From positions 744,001 through 808,000 of the forward strand of contig NZ_JAMZFY010000001.1 of NCBI RefSeq assembly GCF_025457605.1: a stretch of 64,000 nt of DNA, written 5' to 3'. The translations under genes and the position numbers were made by a program. Shown piece by piece: positions 32,654-41,732 of the stretch. Position 1 is the stretch's first letter, and every line of letters begins with the position of its first letter. Source of the DNA: Haloarcula laminariae (GTDB lineage Archaea; Halobacteriota; Halobacteria; Halobacteriales; Haloarculaceae). The notes under the pieces were generated by a model, which ran no database searches, was not told where the DNA came from, and worked only from the letters and a program-made list of their open reading frames with translations.

Positions 32654-33609
32654 TGCACGCGGGTGTGCTGGCCCAGCAGCGCGCCGTCGAGGTCCTTGTC
32701 GTCGACGCTGGCTTTCACGTCGATGACCGAGTCGCTCACGTCGGCGTCGGTGACGGATGCGTCCTGGAAGACGACGGTGTTGTCGATGGCGGCGTTCTTT
32801 ATCGTCGCGCCGGGGAGCACGTGGACGTTCTCCCCGAGCTTGGAGTTCTCGATGGTGGCGTCGTCGGCGACCAGTTGGCCCCCTTCGAGGGCGAACTCGA
32901 CGGCGTCGAGGTAGCTGTCGGCGGTGCCGATGTCGTACCAGACGTCGTCGAAGCTGAAGGGTCGCACGGAGCCCTGGTCGACGAGCCACTGGATGAACCA
33001 GCCGGGCTCGTCGGGGTTGTTGTCGCCGGCGAGGTACTCCTCGAAGCGGATGGCGTCGGCCGGGAAGGCGTAGCAGGCGATGGAGACGAGCGTGCTCTTG
33101 GGGTTGTCGGGCTTCTCCTGGAAGTCGACGATTTCGTCGCCCTCGACCTGGATGAGGCCGTAGGACTTGGCCTTCTCCAGGTCGCCGACGTCGTAGGCGG
33201 CCAGCGTCGGGTCGTCGTACTCCTGGAAGTGGTCGATGAACTCGCTGATGTCGAACCCGAAGAGGTTGTCGCCGGCGATGACCAGCAGGTCCTCGTCGCC
33301 CAGCCCCTCGCGTTCGACGAGCTGTGCCAGCGCGCCGACGACGCCGAACTTCTCGTCCTCGTCGCTGGTGTCCTCGACGGACATGGATATCTTGTCGGTG
33401 CCACGCTCCTCGAAGTGCGTCTCGAACTCACCGGCGAAGGCCTCGTTCGTAGAGATAAATATCTCGCTGACGCGCTCGTCGCTCTCCAGTTCGTCGACGA
33501 TACCGTCTATCACCGTCGACTCGCCGACCGGCAGCAGCATCTTGGGCCGGTGTCGCGTAATCGGCCACATTCGGGTCGCATATCCCCCAGCCAGGACAAT
33601 TGCCTTCAT
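32650..33609 (-). CDS. Sugar nucleotidyltransferase (AglF/RmlA-like)
   Basis: A 319-residue enzyme coupling a sugar 1-phosphate to a nucleoside triphosphate. The start MKAIVLAGGYATRMWPITRHRPKMLLPVGE has the LAGGxxTR...PK(P/M)LLPV nucleotide-binding signature. VIAGDNLFGFDISEF holds the metal-binding Asp. YGLIQVEGDEIVDFQEKP and DVWYDIGTADSYLDA are the sugar-binding parts. From about residue 250, hexapeptide-like repeats (ENSKLGENVHVLPGATIKNAAIDNTVVFQDASV) form a short left-handed helix. It likely feeds protein N-glycosylation or surface polysaccharide. An ATG nine codons upstream is less likely. The stop codon is contributed by repeat B2. Confidence 0.88.
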   Translation of the reverse strand: MKAIVLAGGYATRMWPITRHRPKMLLPVGESTVIDGIVDELESDERVSEIFISTNEAFAGEFETHFEERGTDKISMSVEDTSDEDEKFGVVGALAQLVEREGLGDEDLLVIAGDNLFGFDISEFIDHFQEYDDPTLAAYDVGDLEKAKSYGLIQVEGDEIVDFQEKPDNPKSTLVSIACYAFPADAIRFEEYLAGDNNPDEPGWFIQWLVDQGSVRPFSFDDVWYDIGTADSYLDAVEFALEGGQLVADDATIENSKLGENVHVLPGATIKNAAIDNTVVFQDASVTDADVSDSVIDVKASVDDKDLDGALLGQHTRVQ

Positions 33610-33816
33610 ACGTCGATTCACAGTTGCATCTGACAAGTTCTTTTCCCTCCGCTGGCAGACCCGATTGTTCGGGCGTTCGTGTCGCTCAGCCCGGCGCTTT
33701 CCGACCCGAGAGTGGAGCGGCCGCGGGACGTGCGGGCGGGGCGGCCGCAGGACACAAACCGCGGGAGGAGTCCGGCGGGGGTCGGCGATCTCGGTGGCGA
33801 ACTACACCGTCTCCTC

Positions 33817-34206
33817 TCAGTGTTCGACGAACTCCACGAGGACTCCGCCGGTCGATTTCGGGTGGCAGAAGGCCACGTCGTGGCCCCAGGCGCCGGTGCG
33901 TGGCGTCTCGTCGATGAGGTCGACGCCAGCGGCTCGGGCGTCTTCGAGCGCCCCCGCGATGTCGTCGGTCGCCAGCGCCACGTGGTGGAGCCCCGGGCCC
34001 TGTCGGTCGAGATAGCTCGGGATGGCCCCGTCGGCGTCGGGCAGCGGTTCGAGGAGTTCGAAGTAGCCGTTGCCAAGGTCCAGAAACCGGACGCGGAGCC
34101 CGTCGAACGTCTCCTCGTGGGCGACCGGCGCGTCGAAGACCGTCCCGTACAGTTCCGCGAGCCCGTCGGCGTCGTCTGTCGCGACGCCGGCGTGGTCGAA
34201 GTGCAC
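33817..34206 (-). CDS. mce: Methylmalonyl-CoA epimerase
   Basis: A 129-residue glyoxalase-fold enzyme converting (S)- to (R)-methylmalonyl-CoA. The vicinal-oxygen-chelate motifs are visible: MHFDHAGVATDD with metal-binding His5, GNGYFELLEPLP with Glu, GPGLHHVALATDDI with His, and FCHPKSTGGVLVEFVEH ending in the last Glu. It lies 29 bp downstream of the mutase gene on the same strand, forming a two-gene operon for carrying propionyl-CoA carbon to succinyl-CoA. Haloarchaea use this route in propionate breakdown and in the methylaspartate cycle. Confidence 0.95.
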   Translation of the reverse strand: MHFDHAGVATDDADGLAELYGTVFDAPVAHEETFDGLRVRFLDLGNGYFELLEPLPDADGAIPSYLDRQGPGLHHVALATDDIAGALEDARAAGVDLIDETPRTGAWGHDVAFCHPKSTGGVLVEFVEH

Positions 34207-34235
34207 AGCCGGCCTTGACCCGCAGGGGACTTAGT

Positions 34236-35918
34236 TCACATCGACGAGCCGGGCTGGTACTCCCCGAAGATGTCCCGGAGCACGTCACACACCTCGCCGG
34301 TGGTGGCGTAGGCTTTCACCGCGTCGACGATGTAGGGCATCAGGTTGTCCTCGCCCTCGGCGGCGTCGCGCAACGCCGCCAGCGCCTCCTCGACGGCCGC
34401 GTCGTCGCGCTCCTCGCGCACCTCGGCGACGTTCGCCTGCTGAGCGGCCTCGACGGCCTCGTCGACCTCCTCTATGTCCTGTTCGCCCTCCTCCTCGACC
34501 TCGAACTCGTTGACGCCGACGATAATGCGCTCGCCGTCCTCCTGCTCGCGCTGGCGCTCGAAGGCCACGTCCTGAATCTGGCGTTGGACCCACTGGTTCT
34601 CGATGGCGCGGGCCATGCCGCCGCGCTCGTCGACCTCCTCGATGAGCTCGCGGGCCTCCTGTTCCAGTTCGTCGGTCAGGGACTCGACGTAGTAACTGCC
34701 CGCCAGCGGGTCGATAGTGTCGGCCGCGCCCGACTCGTGAGCGAGAATCTGCTGGGTCCGCAGGGCGGTCCTGACCGACTCCTCGGTCGGCAGACCGATG
34801 GCCTCGTCCTTCCCGTTGGTGTGGAGGCTCTGGGTCCCGCCCAGGACCGCCGCGAGGGCCTGGTAGGCCACTCTGACGACGTTGTTCTCTATCTGCTGGG
34901 CGGTCAGCGTCGAGCCGGCGGTCTGGGTGTGGAACTTGAGCTGCTTTGATTTCGGGTCGTCGGCGTCGAACCGTTCGTCCATGAGCTTCGCCCACAGCCT
35001 GCGGGCGGCCCGGAACTTCGCGACCTCTTCGAGGATGTTGTTGTACGACGCGAAGAAGAAGGAGAGCTGCGGGGCGAAGTCGTCGACGTCCAGCCCGGCG
35101 TCGATTGCGGCCTCGACGTACTCCAGGCCGTCACCGAGCGTGAACGCGATCTCCTGGGCGGCGGTCGAGCCGGCCTCGCGGATGTGGTACCCCGAGATGG
35201 AGATGGTGTTGAAGCTCGGCGTCTCCGCGGCACAGAACTCGAAGATGTCCGTGATGAGGCGCATCGACGGCTCGGGCGGGTAGATGAACGTGTTGCGGGC
35301 GATGTACTCCTTGAGCACGTCGTTCTGGATGGTGCCCCGGAGCTCCTCGCGGTCGACGCCCTGCTGGTCGCCGACCGCGATGTACATCGCCAGCAACACC
35401 GCAGCGGGAGCGTTGATGGTCATCGAGGTCGAGACCTCGTCCAGCGGGATGCCCTCGAAGACGGTCTCCATGTCCGCAAGCGAGTCGATGGCGACGCCGG
35501 TCTTGCCGACCTCGCCGGCGGCCATGGCGTCGTCCGAGTCGTACCCCATCTGGGTCGGCAGGTCGAAGGCCATCGAGAGGCCGGTCTGGCCCTCGTCGAG
35601 CAGGTAGTGGAACCGTTCGTTGGTCTCCCTGGCGGTCCCCATTCCGGCGTACTGGCGCATCGTCCAGAGCCGGCCGCGGTACCCCGTCGAGTAGACGCCG
35701 CGGGTGTACGGTTCCCGGCCCGGGAAGCCGAGGTCCTCCTCGTAGTCGAGGTCGGCCACGTCCTCTGGCGTGTACAGCCGCTTTACCTCCTGCCCCTCCG
35801 TGTCCGTCGTGAATCGCTCCTCGCGCTCGCCGAACCGGTCGACGGTCGGCTGGACGTCCTCCGTCTCCCACTCGGCTTTCGCCTCGCGGATCTCGTCCAG
35901 TTCCTCGGGGTCGAACAT
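34236..35918 (-). CDS. mcmA: Methylmalonyl-CoA mutase, large (catalytic) subunit
   Basis: A 560-residue subunit that, with a separate cobalamin-binding subunit, interconverts (R)-methylmalonyl-CoA and succinyl-CoA. Family landmarks: [59 protein letters not shown] (CoA channel), [25 protein letters not shown], and [65 protein letters not shown]. The B12-binding domain (DXHXXG) is absent, as in other archaeal two-subunit enzymes, and no gene for it is in the window. ATG at 35916-35918. Upstream in-frame sequence is the shadow of the fkbp gene. Confidence 0.95.
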   Translation of the reverse strand: MFDPEELDEIREAKAEWETEDVQPTVDRFGEREERFTTDTEGQEVKRLYTPEDVADLDYEEDLGFPGREPYTRGVYSTGYRGRLWTMRQYAGMGTARETNERFHYLLDEGQTGLSMAFDLPTQMGYDSDDAMAAGEVGKTGVAIDSLADMETVFEGIPLDEVSTSMTINAPAAVLLAMYIAVGDQQGVDREELRGTIQNDVLKEYIARNTFIYPPEPSMRLITDIFEFCAAETPSFNTISISGYHIREAGSTAAQEIAFTLGDGLEYVEAAIDAGLDVDDFAPQLSFFFASYNNILEEVAKFRAARRLWAKLMDERFDADDPKSKQLKFHTQTAGSTLTAQQIENNVVRVAYQALAAVLGGTQSLHTNGKDEAIGLPTEESVRTALRTQQILAHESGAADTIDPLAGSYYVESLTDELEQEARELIEEVDERGGMARAIENQWVQRQIQDVAFERQREQEDGERIIVGVNEFEVEEEGEQDIEEVDEAVEAAQQANVAEVREERDDAAVEEALAALRDAAEGEDNLMPYIVDAVKAYATTGEVCDVLRDIFGEYQPGSSM

Positions 35919-36074
35919 GACAAACCCGTGGACCGGCGCCGGCTTAATAGTTCCCGACACGGCCGCCGTAGCACGGTCCGCTGGTGGCGCTCGTCGTCGG
36001 GCGCGGCGCTCGGGGAACCGGGAGCCCAGCCGGCAAAAGCTGGGTTTAAATCGCTCCTGTCCCGAACACGCCGT

Positions 36075-36548
36075 ATGCCAATCGAACGCGGGGACGGCGT
36101 AACCATCCACTACGTCGGACGGTTCGAGGACGGGAGCCTCTTCGACACGTCGCGCCAGGAGGTCGCCAGACACGAGGACCTCATCACAGCTCAGGGGAAC
36201 CAGCCGGCGGATTACGCGCCGCTTTCGTTCACTGTCGGCCGCGGGGACATCATCGAGGGCATCGAGGAGGCCCTCGTCGGCATGGAGGAGGGCGAGGAGC
36301 GGACCATCGAAGTGCCACCCGAGAAGGCCTACGGCGAGTTCGAGGCCGAAAAAGTCCGCGAGTACGACCCCGAGGCCTTCGAGGAGATGGTCGGGCAGGA
36401 GCCCGAAGTCGGCGTCCACGTCGAGGCGAAAAACGAGCTCCACGGCGACGTGACCGCCGTCCGCGACGACGTCGTCGAGGTCGACTTCAACCACGAACTC
36501 GCCGGCCGGACCCTCGTCTTCGACATCGAAGTCATCGACGTCCGCTGA
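36075..36548 (+). CDS. FKBP-type peptidyl-prolyl isomerase (SlyD-like)
   Basis: A 157-residue folding helper that turns proline peptide bonds. The sequence opens [24 protein letters not shown], then [49 protein letters not shown], the FKBP catalytic core. An insert-in-flap domain (about 80-135) is present as in SlyD/archaeal long FKBPs, and it gives chaperone activity. There is no His-rich tail. The ATG at 36075 follows GGGTTTAAATCG (36044-36055), an evident TATA box at -22 to -31. It is divergent from mcmA and convergent with GNAT, with T-runs in the gap (36561-36565, 36582-36587). Confidence 0.92.
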   Translation: MPIERGDGVTIHYVGRFEDGSLFDTSRQEVARHEDLITAQGNQPADYAPLSFTVGRGDIIEGIEEALVGMEEGEERTIEVPPEKAYGEFEAEKVREYDPEAFEEMVGQEPEVGVHVEAKNELHGDVTAVRDDVVEVDFNHELAGRTLVFDIEVIDVR

Positions 36549-36560
36549 GCGAACAGCCTG

Positions 36561-36587
36561 TTTTTCCCTCGGAAGAAGCTCTTTTTT
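36561..36587. terminator. T-runs after the FKBP gene
   Basis: TTTTT at 36561-36565 and TTTTTT at 36582-36587 follow the FKBP stop (36546-36548) by 12 and 33 nt. In archaea, short T-runs in the non-template strand are enough to release RNA polymerase. No hairpin accompanies them. The convergent GNAT gene ends 64 bp further on. Confidence 0.45.
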
Positions 36588-36651
36588 CGCCAGCCACAGG
36601 ACTCAGCCACGGGGACAGATGCTGTCCCGAACCCACCGAGGCGGGAGATAC

Positions 36652-37236
36652 CTACTGCCCGGTGTCGTACTTGTAGGTCGCTTCGTCGGGGTCGATACCG
36701 AAGTCCTCGGCGGTGTCTTCGGGCTCGGGCTCGGCCTCCTGGGCCGAGGCGTTCTTGAACCGCTCGCGGAAGCGCGGCGGGACCGAGAAGTCGCTCCGGT
36801 CCAGGCGCATCGGCACCGCGTCGGGCTGGATGTTCTCGCGTTTCTCTTCGAGCCGTTCCTGCAGGCGCGGGGGCAGCTTCTCGGCGGCGATGCGCTCGAA
36901 GCCGAACTGCGTGAGATAGCGGTCGGCGCCGGTCAGCGAGTACACCGCGTCGAACCCCTCGTCGGAGGCGTACTCGACGAGGCGCTCGACGACGTGGGCG
37001 CCGACGCCCTGGCCGCGCCACTCCGGGAGGACGCCGATGCTCGTGAGCTCACAGATGGGCTCGCCGTCGTCGGGCTTGTGGATTCGGATGCGTCCGAAGC
37101 CGGCCTTGTGACCGCCGTCTTCGTCGATTGCGATGACGTAGTCGCGGGAACGGAAGTTCGTCTCGTCCAGCCCCATCTCCTCGATGTGGTCCAGCAGCCA
37201 GACCTCCTCTCGGTTTTTCGCATCCCGGACGTACAT
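36652..37236 (-). CDS. GNAT family N-acetyltransferase
   Basis: A 194-residue acetyl-CoA-dependent transferase. The fold: MYVRDAKNREEVWLLDHIEEMGLDETNFRSRDYVIAIDEDGGHKAGFGRIRI, CELTSIGVLPEWRGQGVGAHVVERLVEYASDEGF with the acetyl-CoA loop R-G-Q-G-V-G, and AVYSLTGADRYLTQFGFERI. After residue 120 an extension of about 70 residues (LPPRLQERLEEKRENIQPDAVPMRLDRSDFSVPPRFRERF then an acidic tail) is not part of the basic fold; this shape resembles haloarchaeal N-acetylglutamate-synthase-like acetyltransferases, but the substrate is unproven. The start at 37236 is chosen by homology. An earlier ATG adds a tail of poor composition. Confidence 0.82.
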   Translation of the reverse strand: MYVRDAKNREEVWLLDHIEEMGLDETNFRSRDYVIAIDEDGGHKAGFGRIRIHKPDDGEPICELTSIGVLPEWRGQGVGAHVVERLVEYASDEGFDAVYSLTGADRYLTQFGFERIAAEKLPPRLQERLEEKRENIQPDAVPMRLDRSDFSVPPRFRERFKNASAQEAEPEPEDTAEDFGIDPDEATYKYDTGQ

Positions 37237-37389
37237 GCCCCGACCTTGGCCGTCCCCGTGCAAAAGGGTTTCCGGGGGCCGATAGCTGTATGCTCGACCC
37301 GCCAAGCCGGGGAGCAGTGGACGACGCTTCCAGCGCGCTCGAACCGTCGGATGCCGCCGGTGTCGCCCCCAGTGGCCGGCGACGCGCCG

Positions 37390-37983
37390 CTAGCGGTCAC
37401 CGGCGACCGCTGCCCGAATCTCCCGGAGCTCCGTGCGGACACCGCGCCACTGGTCGAGCGAGCCGGGGATGTCGTCGTCCCGGTCGCCGGACGCTTGGCC
37501 GGCGCTCTCGGCGATGCGCTGGTGGACCGCCGCCGGGCCGTCGAGCTGGCGCAGGGTCAGCTCCGCGCCCTGGCTCCCGGCGGTGTCGACGGTGACCGTT
37601 CCGTGGCCGAAAGCGGCCCCGAAGACGCCCTGGTCGTAGCTGGTGTTCTGTATCTTGGCCAGCCGTAGCTCGGTCACCGTCAGTGAGAGCACGCCCGTCC
37701 GGTGGTAGAGCGCGGCATCGGTCAGGACATAGCGGGTCGACCACCGCCAGAGCCACGCCCCGCCCGCCGGCACCGCGAAGGCAAGCACCGCGAGCGCCAC
37801 GCCGACGGCCGCCGCCAGCATCGCCGGGGCCCCGCTGGACACGGCCAGGGCGACCCCGCCGCCGACGACGAGTGCGGCGGCGATACCGGCCGCCACTCCC
37901 AGGTGGACGACTCGCCGGCGGGGCTGGCCCTGCCAGCGGACCGTCTCGCCGTCCCCGGCCGGCGCCCAGTCGGGGACGCTCAT
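37390..37983 (-). CDS. Membrane PH-domain protein (bPH2/YdbS-like)
   Basis: A 197-residue protein. Two transmembrane helices (about residues 25-48 and 53-78) are followed by a bacterial-type pleckstrin homology domain: TRYVLTDAALYHRTGVLSLTVTELRLAKIQNTSYDQGVFGAAFGHGTVTVDTAGSQGAELTLRQLDGPAAVHQRI. The 'KIQNTS...FGHGTVTVDTAGS' pattern defines the YdbS group. The end is a short charged helix (RTELREIRAAV). It overlaps the upstream gene, its paralogue, by 4 nt, so they are one operon and may form a heteromer. Function is unknown, probably a membrane-stress or lipid-linked role. Confidence 0.85.
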   Translation of the reverse strand: MSVPDWAPAGDGETVRWQGQPRRRVVHLGVAAGIAAALVVGGGVALAVSSGAPAMLAAAVGVALAVLAFAVPAGGAWLWRWSTRYVLTDAALYHRTGVLSLTVTELRLAKIQNTSYDQGVFGAAFGHGTVTVDTAGSQGAELTLRQLDGPAAVHQRIAESAGQASGDRDDDIPGSLDQWRGVRTELREIRAAVAGDR

Positions 37984-38549
37984 GGCTCCTCGGCGTCCCG
38001 GCGGGCGGCGTCCGTCCCGCCGGCGCCGTCGCGTTCGACCGCGGTTCGAATCGCCCGGAGCTCCGTCAGTATCTCGTCAAGCACGTCGGATTTCGTCTCG
38101 CCGTCGGTCGCGGTACTGCCCTGAATCTCCTTGACACGGCGGCTCAGTCGTTTCTGGACCTCCTGTGGCGACTTGACCCCGCGGAGGGTCATCTCGACGC
38201 CGGAGCCGCCGGCGGTGCTGATGTCGACGTTGCCGTAGTCGAAGTACCGGCCGACCACGCCGACCGAGAAGGAGGTGTTCTGGACCTTCTCGTACTCGAC
38301 TTCGGAGACCGAGCGGCTGAGGATACCCGTCTTCTTGTAGACGCTCTTGTTCGTCACGACGTAGTCGGTGTTCTGCCGGTTCAGATACGCCCCGCCGATT
38401 ATCACCAATCCGAGTCCGACGAGGAGGATGAGCGGGATACCTGTCAGATACGCCCCGTACATCGTCTCGGGGGCCGGTTTGCCCGACCAGAGAATCTCCT
38501 CGTCGGCGTCCAGCGTCAGCCAGTCGTACGTCATCTCGCCGTCGCTCAT
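37980..38549 (-). CDS. Membrane PH-domain protein, second paralogue
   Basis: A 189-residue paralogue of the next gene. It opens YDWLTLDADEEILWSGKPAPETMYGAYLTGIPLILLVGLGLVIIGGAYLNRQ, with one or two membrane helices. Then comes the PH domain: TDYVVTNKSVYKKTGILSRSVSEVEYEKVQNTSFSVGVVGRYFDYGNVDISTAGGSGVEMTLRGVKSPQEVQKRL. The KVQNTS...YGNVDISTAGG core is the same as in its partner. The C-terminus has a helix DEILTELRAIRTAVERD mirrored in the partner's RTELREIRAAV, suggesting pairing. ATG at 38547-38549. The stop overlaps the start of the partner by 4 nt (ATGA). Confidence 0.85.
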   Translation of the reverse strand: MSDGEMTYDWLTLDADEEILWSGKPAPETMYGAYLTGIPLILLVGLGLVIIGGAYLNRQNTDYVVTNKSVYKKTGILSRSVSEVEYEKVQNTSFSVGVVGRYFDYGNVDISTAGGSGVEMTLRGVKSPQEVQKRLSRRVKEIQGSTATDGETKSDVLDEILTELRAIRTAVERDGAGGTDAARRDAEEP

Positions 38550-38638
38550 ACGCTCCCGTCGCCCGGCGGTCTGTTGAGTGTTTTCCCGGTGCGTGCCCCG
38601 TTCACACGGCCGGCCGATGGCACCCTCTCGGGCGGACA

Positions 38639-39850
38639 CTATCCGGCCGCCCGCTCCTGGGCGGGCGGCTCCAGCGCCAGCAGCCGCGGGAGCGCGAGCA
38701 GCGCCAGCGCCAACTCGCCGCCGCCGGCGACGAGGAAGGCCGCGAGGTAGCCGAACTCGCCCGCGACGAACCCGCCGACCAGGATGCCGGCTAAAAACCC
38801 GAGGCTCCCGGCGGCGTTGAACCCGGCCATCGCCGTCGCCCGGCCCCGCTCGCCGACGATGTCGGTGACCAGCGCCATCGTCGCCGGGGCCATCAGTGCG
38901 CCGATGACGCCCACGACGACCATGCCGGCGCCGGCCAGCTCGACCGTCGGCGCCAGCCCCACGCCGACGACTGCCAGCCCGTAGAGGGCCGACCCGGCGA
39001 CGATTGGCGCGGTCCGCCCCACGGCATCGGAGAGGACGCCGAAGGGGTACTGAAGCACGGCGAAAGGTGCGAAAAAGAGCGCGAGGACGACCCCGGTCTC
39101 GCCCGGTGTCAGCCCGAAGGCCGCCCGGAAGTAGAGCGTCCCCACGAGCGCGAAAAAGCCCGCGGTCAGCCGGTCGATGAAGCCGAACGCGTAGGGAATG
39201 CCCAGTTCGGGCGTCTCGCCCAGCCGGCGGGCGGCCCGGCGCAGGCGGCCGCCGTCGCCCGCGGGGGCCCGGTCGGGCACCAGCGCCGCCAGGGGGGCCA
39301 CCGCGAGGAGGAGCCCGGCCGCGACGTACAGCGGCAGCGTCGGCGAGATACCGTAGAGCTGGCCGCCCAGTGGCGCCCCCAGCGCCGTCCCCGAGCCGAT
39401 GGCGATGCCGGCCGCGCCCATGTTCCTGCCGTGGCCCCCGGGGAGGTCCATCAGCATCGTCATCGACAGCGAGAACGCGGCGATGGTCGCCGCGCCCTGC
39501 AGCGCCCGTACCGCGAGGACCAGTTCGAAGGACAGCCCGGTCACGTTCGGGAGCCACGCCAGCGCCGCGTATAGCGCGCTGCCGGCGAGGGCGCCGCCGA
39601 CGATGTACGGGACCCGTCGGCCTGTCCGGTCGCTTACGGCGCCCCACACCCCGGCGAAGGCGACGAAGGCCGCGAACTCCGCCGCGAGGAACCACATGCT
39701 CGCGTCGAGCGCCGTCCGCGCGCCCAGCGCCGCGACGAGCGTGTCGACGCCGGGGTAGAGCAACACCTGCGCAAGCAGGACGACGAAAATCACGGCCGCG
39801 AGGACGGCCCGCGCTCGGCGTTCGGTCACGTACGGAGGGTGGGCCGGCAC
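38639..39850 (-). CDS. Major facilitator superfamily transporter
   Basis: A 403-residue permease with about 12 hydrophobic segments. The loop-2/3 motif of the superfamily is seen as GAVSDRTGRRVPYIVGG (residues about 70-86) and is repeated in the second half as GVLSDAVGRTAPIVAGS. A 20-residue Arg/Asp-rich central loop (VPDRAPAGDGGRLRRAARRLGETPE) separates the halves. There is no clue to the substrate; drug or sugar efflux are both possible. ATG at 39850 or GTG at 39829 (VTERRARAV) may be used. Not linked in an operon with the PH pair, as 89 bp separates them. Confidence 0.88.
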   Translation of the reverse strand: MPAHPPYVTERRARAVLAAVIFVVLLAQVLLYPGVDTLVAALGARTALDASMWFLAAEFAAFVAFAGVWGAVSDRTGRRVPYIVGGALAGSALYAALAWLPNVTGLSFELVLAVRALQGAATIAAFSLSMTMLMDLPGGHGRNMGAAGIAIGSGTALGAPLGGQLYGISPTLPLYVAAGLLLAVAPLAALVPDRAPAGDGGRLRRAARRLGETPELGIPYAFGFIDRLTAGFFALVGTLYFRAAFGLTPGETGVVLALFFAPFAVLQYPFGVLSDAVGRTAPIVAGSALYGLAVVGVGLAPTVELAGAGMVVVGVIGALMAPATMALVTDIVGERGRATAMAGFNAAGSLGFLAGILVGGFVAGEFGYLAAFLVAGGGELALALLALPRLLALEPPAQERAAG

Positions 39851-39911
39851 GGGAAAATAGATGTCGCCGCCCCGCCCGGGGACCCAAGTGTTCGGCGCTC
39901 ACAGTACCGGT

Positions 39912-40112
39912 ATGCCGAGCGATATCGCCGACCGCGTCGTCGAGACGGTCCGGGACGCCGCCGGGGCAGACGGCTGGTGTTCGCGCGCCCAGGTCGACTC
40001 GCTGATGGGGGCGACGACCATCGACAAGCGTGAGGTCGACCGCGCGCTGACGGTCGCCGTCGCCAACGGCCGACTGGAGCGCGACGGGGAACAGTACCGG
40101 GCCGTCGAGTGA
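39912..40112 (+). CDS. Small HTH-like protein
   Basis: A 66-residue protein likely folding as a winged helix: IADRVVETVRDAAGADGWCSRAQVDSLMGATTIDKREVDRALTVAVANGRLERDGEQYRAVE. The shape, with a DKREVDRALTVAVANGRLE recognition-helix-like segment then a two-strand wing, suggests DNA binding, but no family is certain. It lies 62 bp before a PPOX-type gene on the same strand. The ATG is directly preceded by a short AT-poor leader with GTTCGGCGCTCACAGT, so no good TATA box is visible. Confidence 0.6.
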   Translation: MPSDIADRVVETVRDAAGADGWCSRAQVDSLMGATTIDKREVDRALTVAVANGRLERDGEQYRAVE

Positions 40113-40173
40113 GCGACGCAGGGACCGGTCGCACAGGTGACATACTCTTGAGTCGGGGAGCCGTAGCGTCGGT

Positions 40174-40566
40174 ATGCCGAACGCGATTCCCGAGGACGCC
40201 GTCGAAGCGCTCACCGGCGACGCCCGCGTCGGCCACCTGGCGACCAGCCACGAGGACCGGCCCCACGTCGCGCCCGTCTGGTACGACTACCGCGACGGCG
40301 CCGTCGAACTCGTCACCACCGGGAAGAAGTTGGAGAACATCCGCCGGAACCCCCGCGTCGCTCTGTCGGTCCAGGACACCGACGACGGCGACCCGAAGTG
40401 GGGCCTGACACTGCGCGGGACGGCGACTGTCGTCGAGGACGACGCCGAGGGCCGCGAGATACTGCGGCGCATCAACCGCCGCTACGGCGCCGACGAGGGC
40501 GACTGGGCGGAGAACACGGCGGTCCGCATCGAGGTGGGGTCGACGAACTACTGGACGTACGACTGA
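40174..40566 (+). CDS. Pyridoxamine 5'-phosphate oxidase-family (split-barrel flavin/F420) protein
   Basis: A 130-residue single-domain split beta barrel. EDAVEALTGDARVGHLATSHEDRPHVAPVWYDYRDGAVELVTTGKKLENIRRNPRVALSVQDTDD is the standard first half with the cofactor-binding THEDRPHVAPVW-like segment. GLTLRGTATVVEDDAEGREILRRINRRYGAD then AVRIEVGSTNYW closes it. In haloarchaea such proteins bind FMN or coenzyme F420; which one is used cannot be read from sequence. Reaction unknown. Follows the small HTH gene and may be regulated by it. Confidence 0.88.
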   Translation: MPNAIPEDAVEALTGDARVGHLATSHEDRPHVAPVWYDYRDGAVELVTTGKKLENIRRNPRVALSVQDTDDGDPKWGLTLRGTATVVEDDAEGREILRRINRRYGADEGDWAENTAVRIEVGSTNYWTYD

Positions 40567-40630
40567 CCGGTGGGGAACTGAACGGTCGAAAGAACGGAAA
40601 GTCGAGCTTCGGGTGGCTATCGGGCCGGCT

Positions 40631-41608
40631 CTACATGTAGCCGAGGTCGCGCAGGCGCTCCATCAGGTCCTCTTTGTCCTGGGCGCGGCCGGCGCGTTCG
40701 GTCGTGTTCGCCATGTCCTGGAGCCAGGCGGGCTCGTCGGCGGACTTGTCGGTGCTGACCTCGCTACCCAGCGAGCGGAAGCCGGCGAAGTACTTCGGCG
40801 AGACGGGGACGTCCTCCTTCTCGATGCCCTCGGGGAGGTCGTCCTGACCCTGCGGGACGTAGCCTTCCTCGGGGTAGCCCTCGACCGTGTCCGGCACGAC
40901 GAAGTTCCAGAAGGCCTCCCAGACGTCGGGCTCGGCGAACTGGAGTATCGGCTGGATGCGGTCGTGGGGCGGGTAGATGTCGGGGTCGTGACGCGGCGAG
41001 AAGAACGTCTCGTCGGCGCGGGACTCCTGCTCGTCCCAGCGGATACCCGAGAGGATGCCGTCGACGTCGTGCTCCTCGATGGCGTCGTTCAGCGCCACCG
41101 TCTTCAGCAGGTGGTTGCCGACGTAGGTGTCCAGCAGGAACGGGAACGTGTCCTCCTCGTATTCGAGGATGTTCCGGACGTGGTGCTGGTTGTGCTCGGA
41201 GAGCTCCGAGATGGGGATGTCGTCGCCGGGGGTGAGCCCGTTCTCCTCGACGTAGTTACCGACGTCCTCGTTGCGGGCCCAGATGACGTCCAGGTCCCAC
41301 TCCTCGGCCCAGTGCTCGACGTAGTCGATGAGCTCGTCGAAGTGCTGGTAGTGGTCGATGAAGACGACCGGCGGCACTTCGAGGTCGAAGCGGTCGGCGA
41401 CCTCCTTGACGAAGTACAGCGTCAGCGTGGAGTCTTTCCCGCCGGTCCACATGACGACCGGGTTCTCGTACTGTTCGAGGCCCTGTTTCGTGACCTCGAT
41501 CGCCTTCTCTATCTTGTGGTTGACCGTCGGGTATTCTTCGGGTTCCTCGCCCTCGCCGTCGGTGTAGTCGACGTCGAGATAGTCGGGGAACTCGGCTGTT
41601 TCGGACAT
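40631..41608 (-). CDS. PP-loop phosphoadenosine-phosphosulfate reductase-family protein
   Basis: A 325-residue protein with an N-type ATP pyrophosphatase fold: VVMWTGGKDSTLTLYFVKEVADRF carries the SGGKDS-like PP-loop (as TGGKDS), then VFIDHYQHFDELIDYVEHWAEEW. GILSGIRWDEQESRADETFFSPRHDPDIYPPHDRIQPILQFAEPDVWEAFWNF is the adenylyl-sulfate-reductase-like C-terminal part. The catalytic CGLH-type cysteine motif of real PAPS reductases is not apparent, so it may instead act as a sulfur-transfer or nucleotide-modifying enzyme. ATG at 41606-41608. An inverted repeat GTAAT-N8-ATTAC sits just upstream. Divergent from spoIIM. Confidence 0.82.
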   Translation of the reverse strand: MSETAEFPDYLDVDYTDGEGEEPEEYPTVNHKIEKAIEVTKQGLEQYENPVVMWTGGKDSTLTLYFVKEVADRFDLEVPPVVFIDHYQHFDELIDYVEHWAEEWDLDVIWARNEDVGNYVEENGLTPGDDIPISELSEHNQHHVRNILEYEEDTFPFLLDTYVGNHLLKTVALNDAIEEHDVDGILSGIRWDEQESRADETFFSPRHDPDIYPPHDRIQPILQFAEPDVWEAFWNFVVPDTVEGYPEEGYVPQGQDDLPEGIEKEDVPVSPKYFAGFRSLGSEVSTDKSADEPAWLQDMANTTERAGRAQDKEDLMERLRDLGYM

Positions 41609-41611
41609 CGT

Positions 41612-41629
41612 GTAATGACATATAATTAC
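41612..41629. promoter_or_regulatory. AT-rich inverted repeat before the PP-loop gene
   Basis: GTAAT (41612-41616) and ATTAC (41625-41629) flank GACATATA, forming an interrupted palindrome starting 3 nt upstream of the ATG of the minus-strand PP-loop gene. It lies between the start and the likely TATA region (about 41632-41642). A bound regulator would block initiation. It could equally be a start-region bias towards A/T, so confidence is low. Confidence 0.3.
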
Positions 41630-41732
41630 TGGCTGTAAGAACTTTTTGGATGCACAGACGGCGTGTGTCTCACTCTCACGCCCGTTGTGGACCGGTCCCA
41701 CGGTTTTTCCCGACGACGCCCCTGGGTCCGGT

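Noticed and set aside
35919-36494. N-terminal extension of methylmalonyl-CoA mutase
   Set aside because: The upstream part is antisense to the FKBP gene; homology begins at the ATG at 35916-35918.
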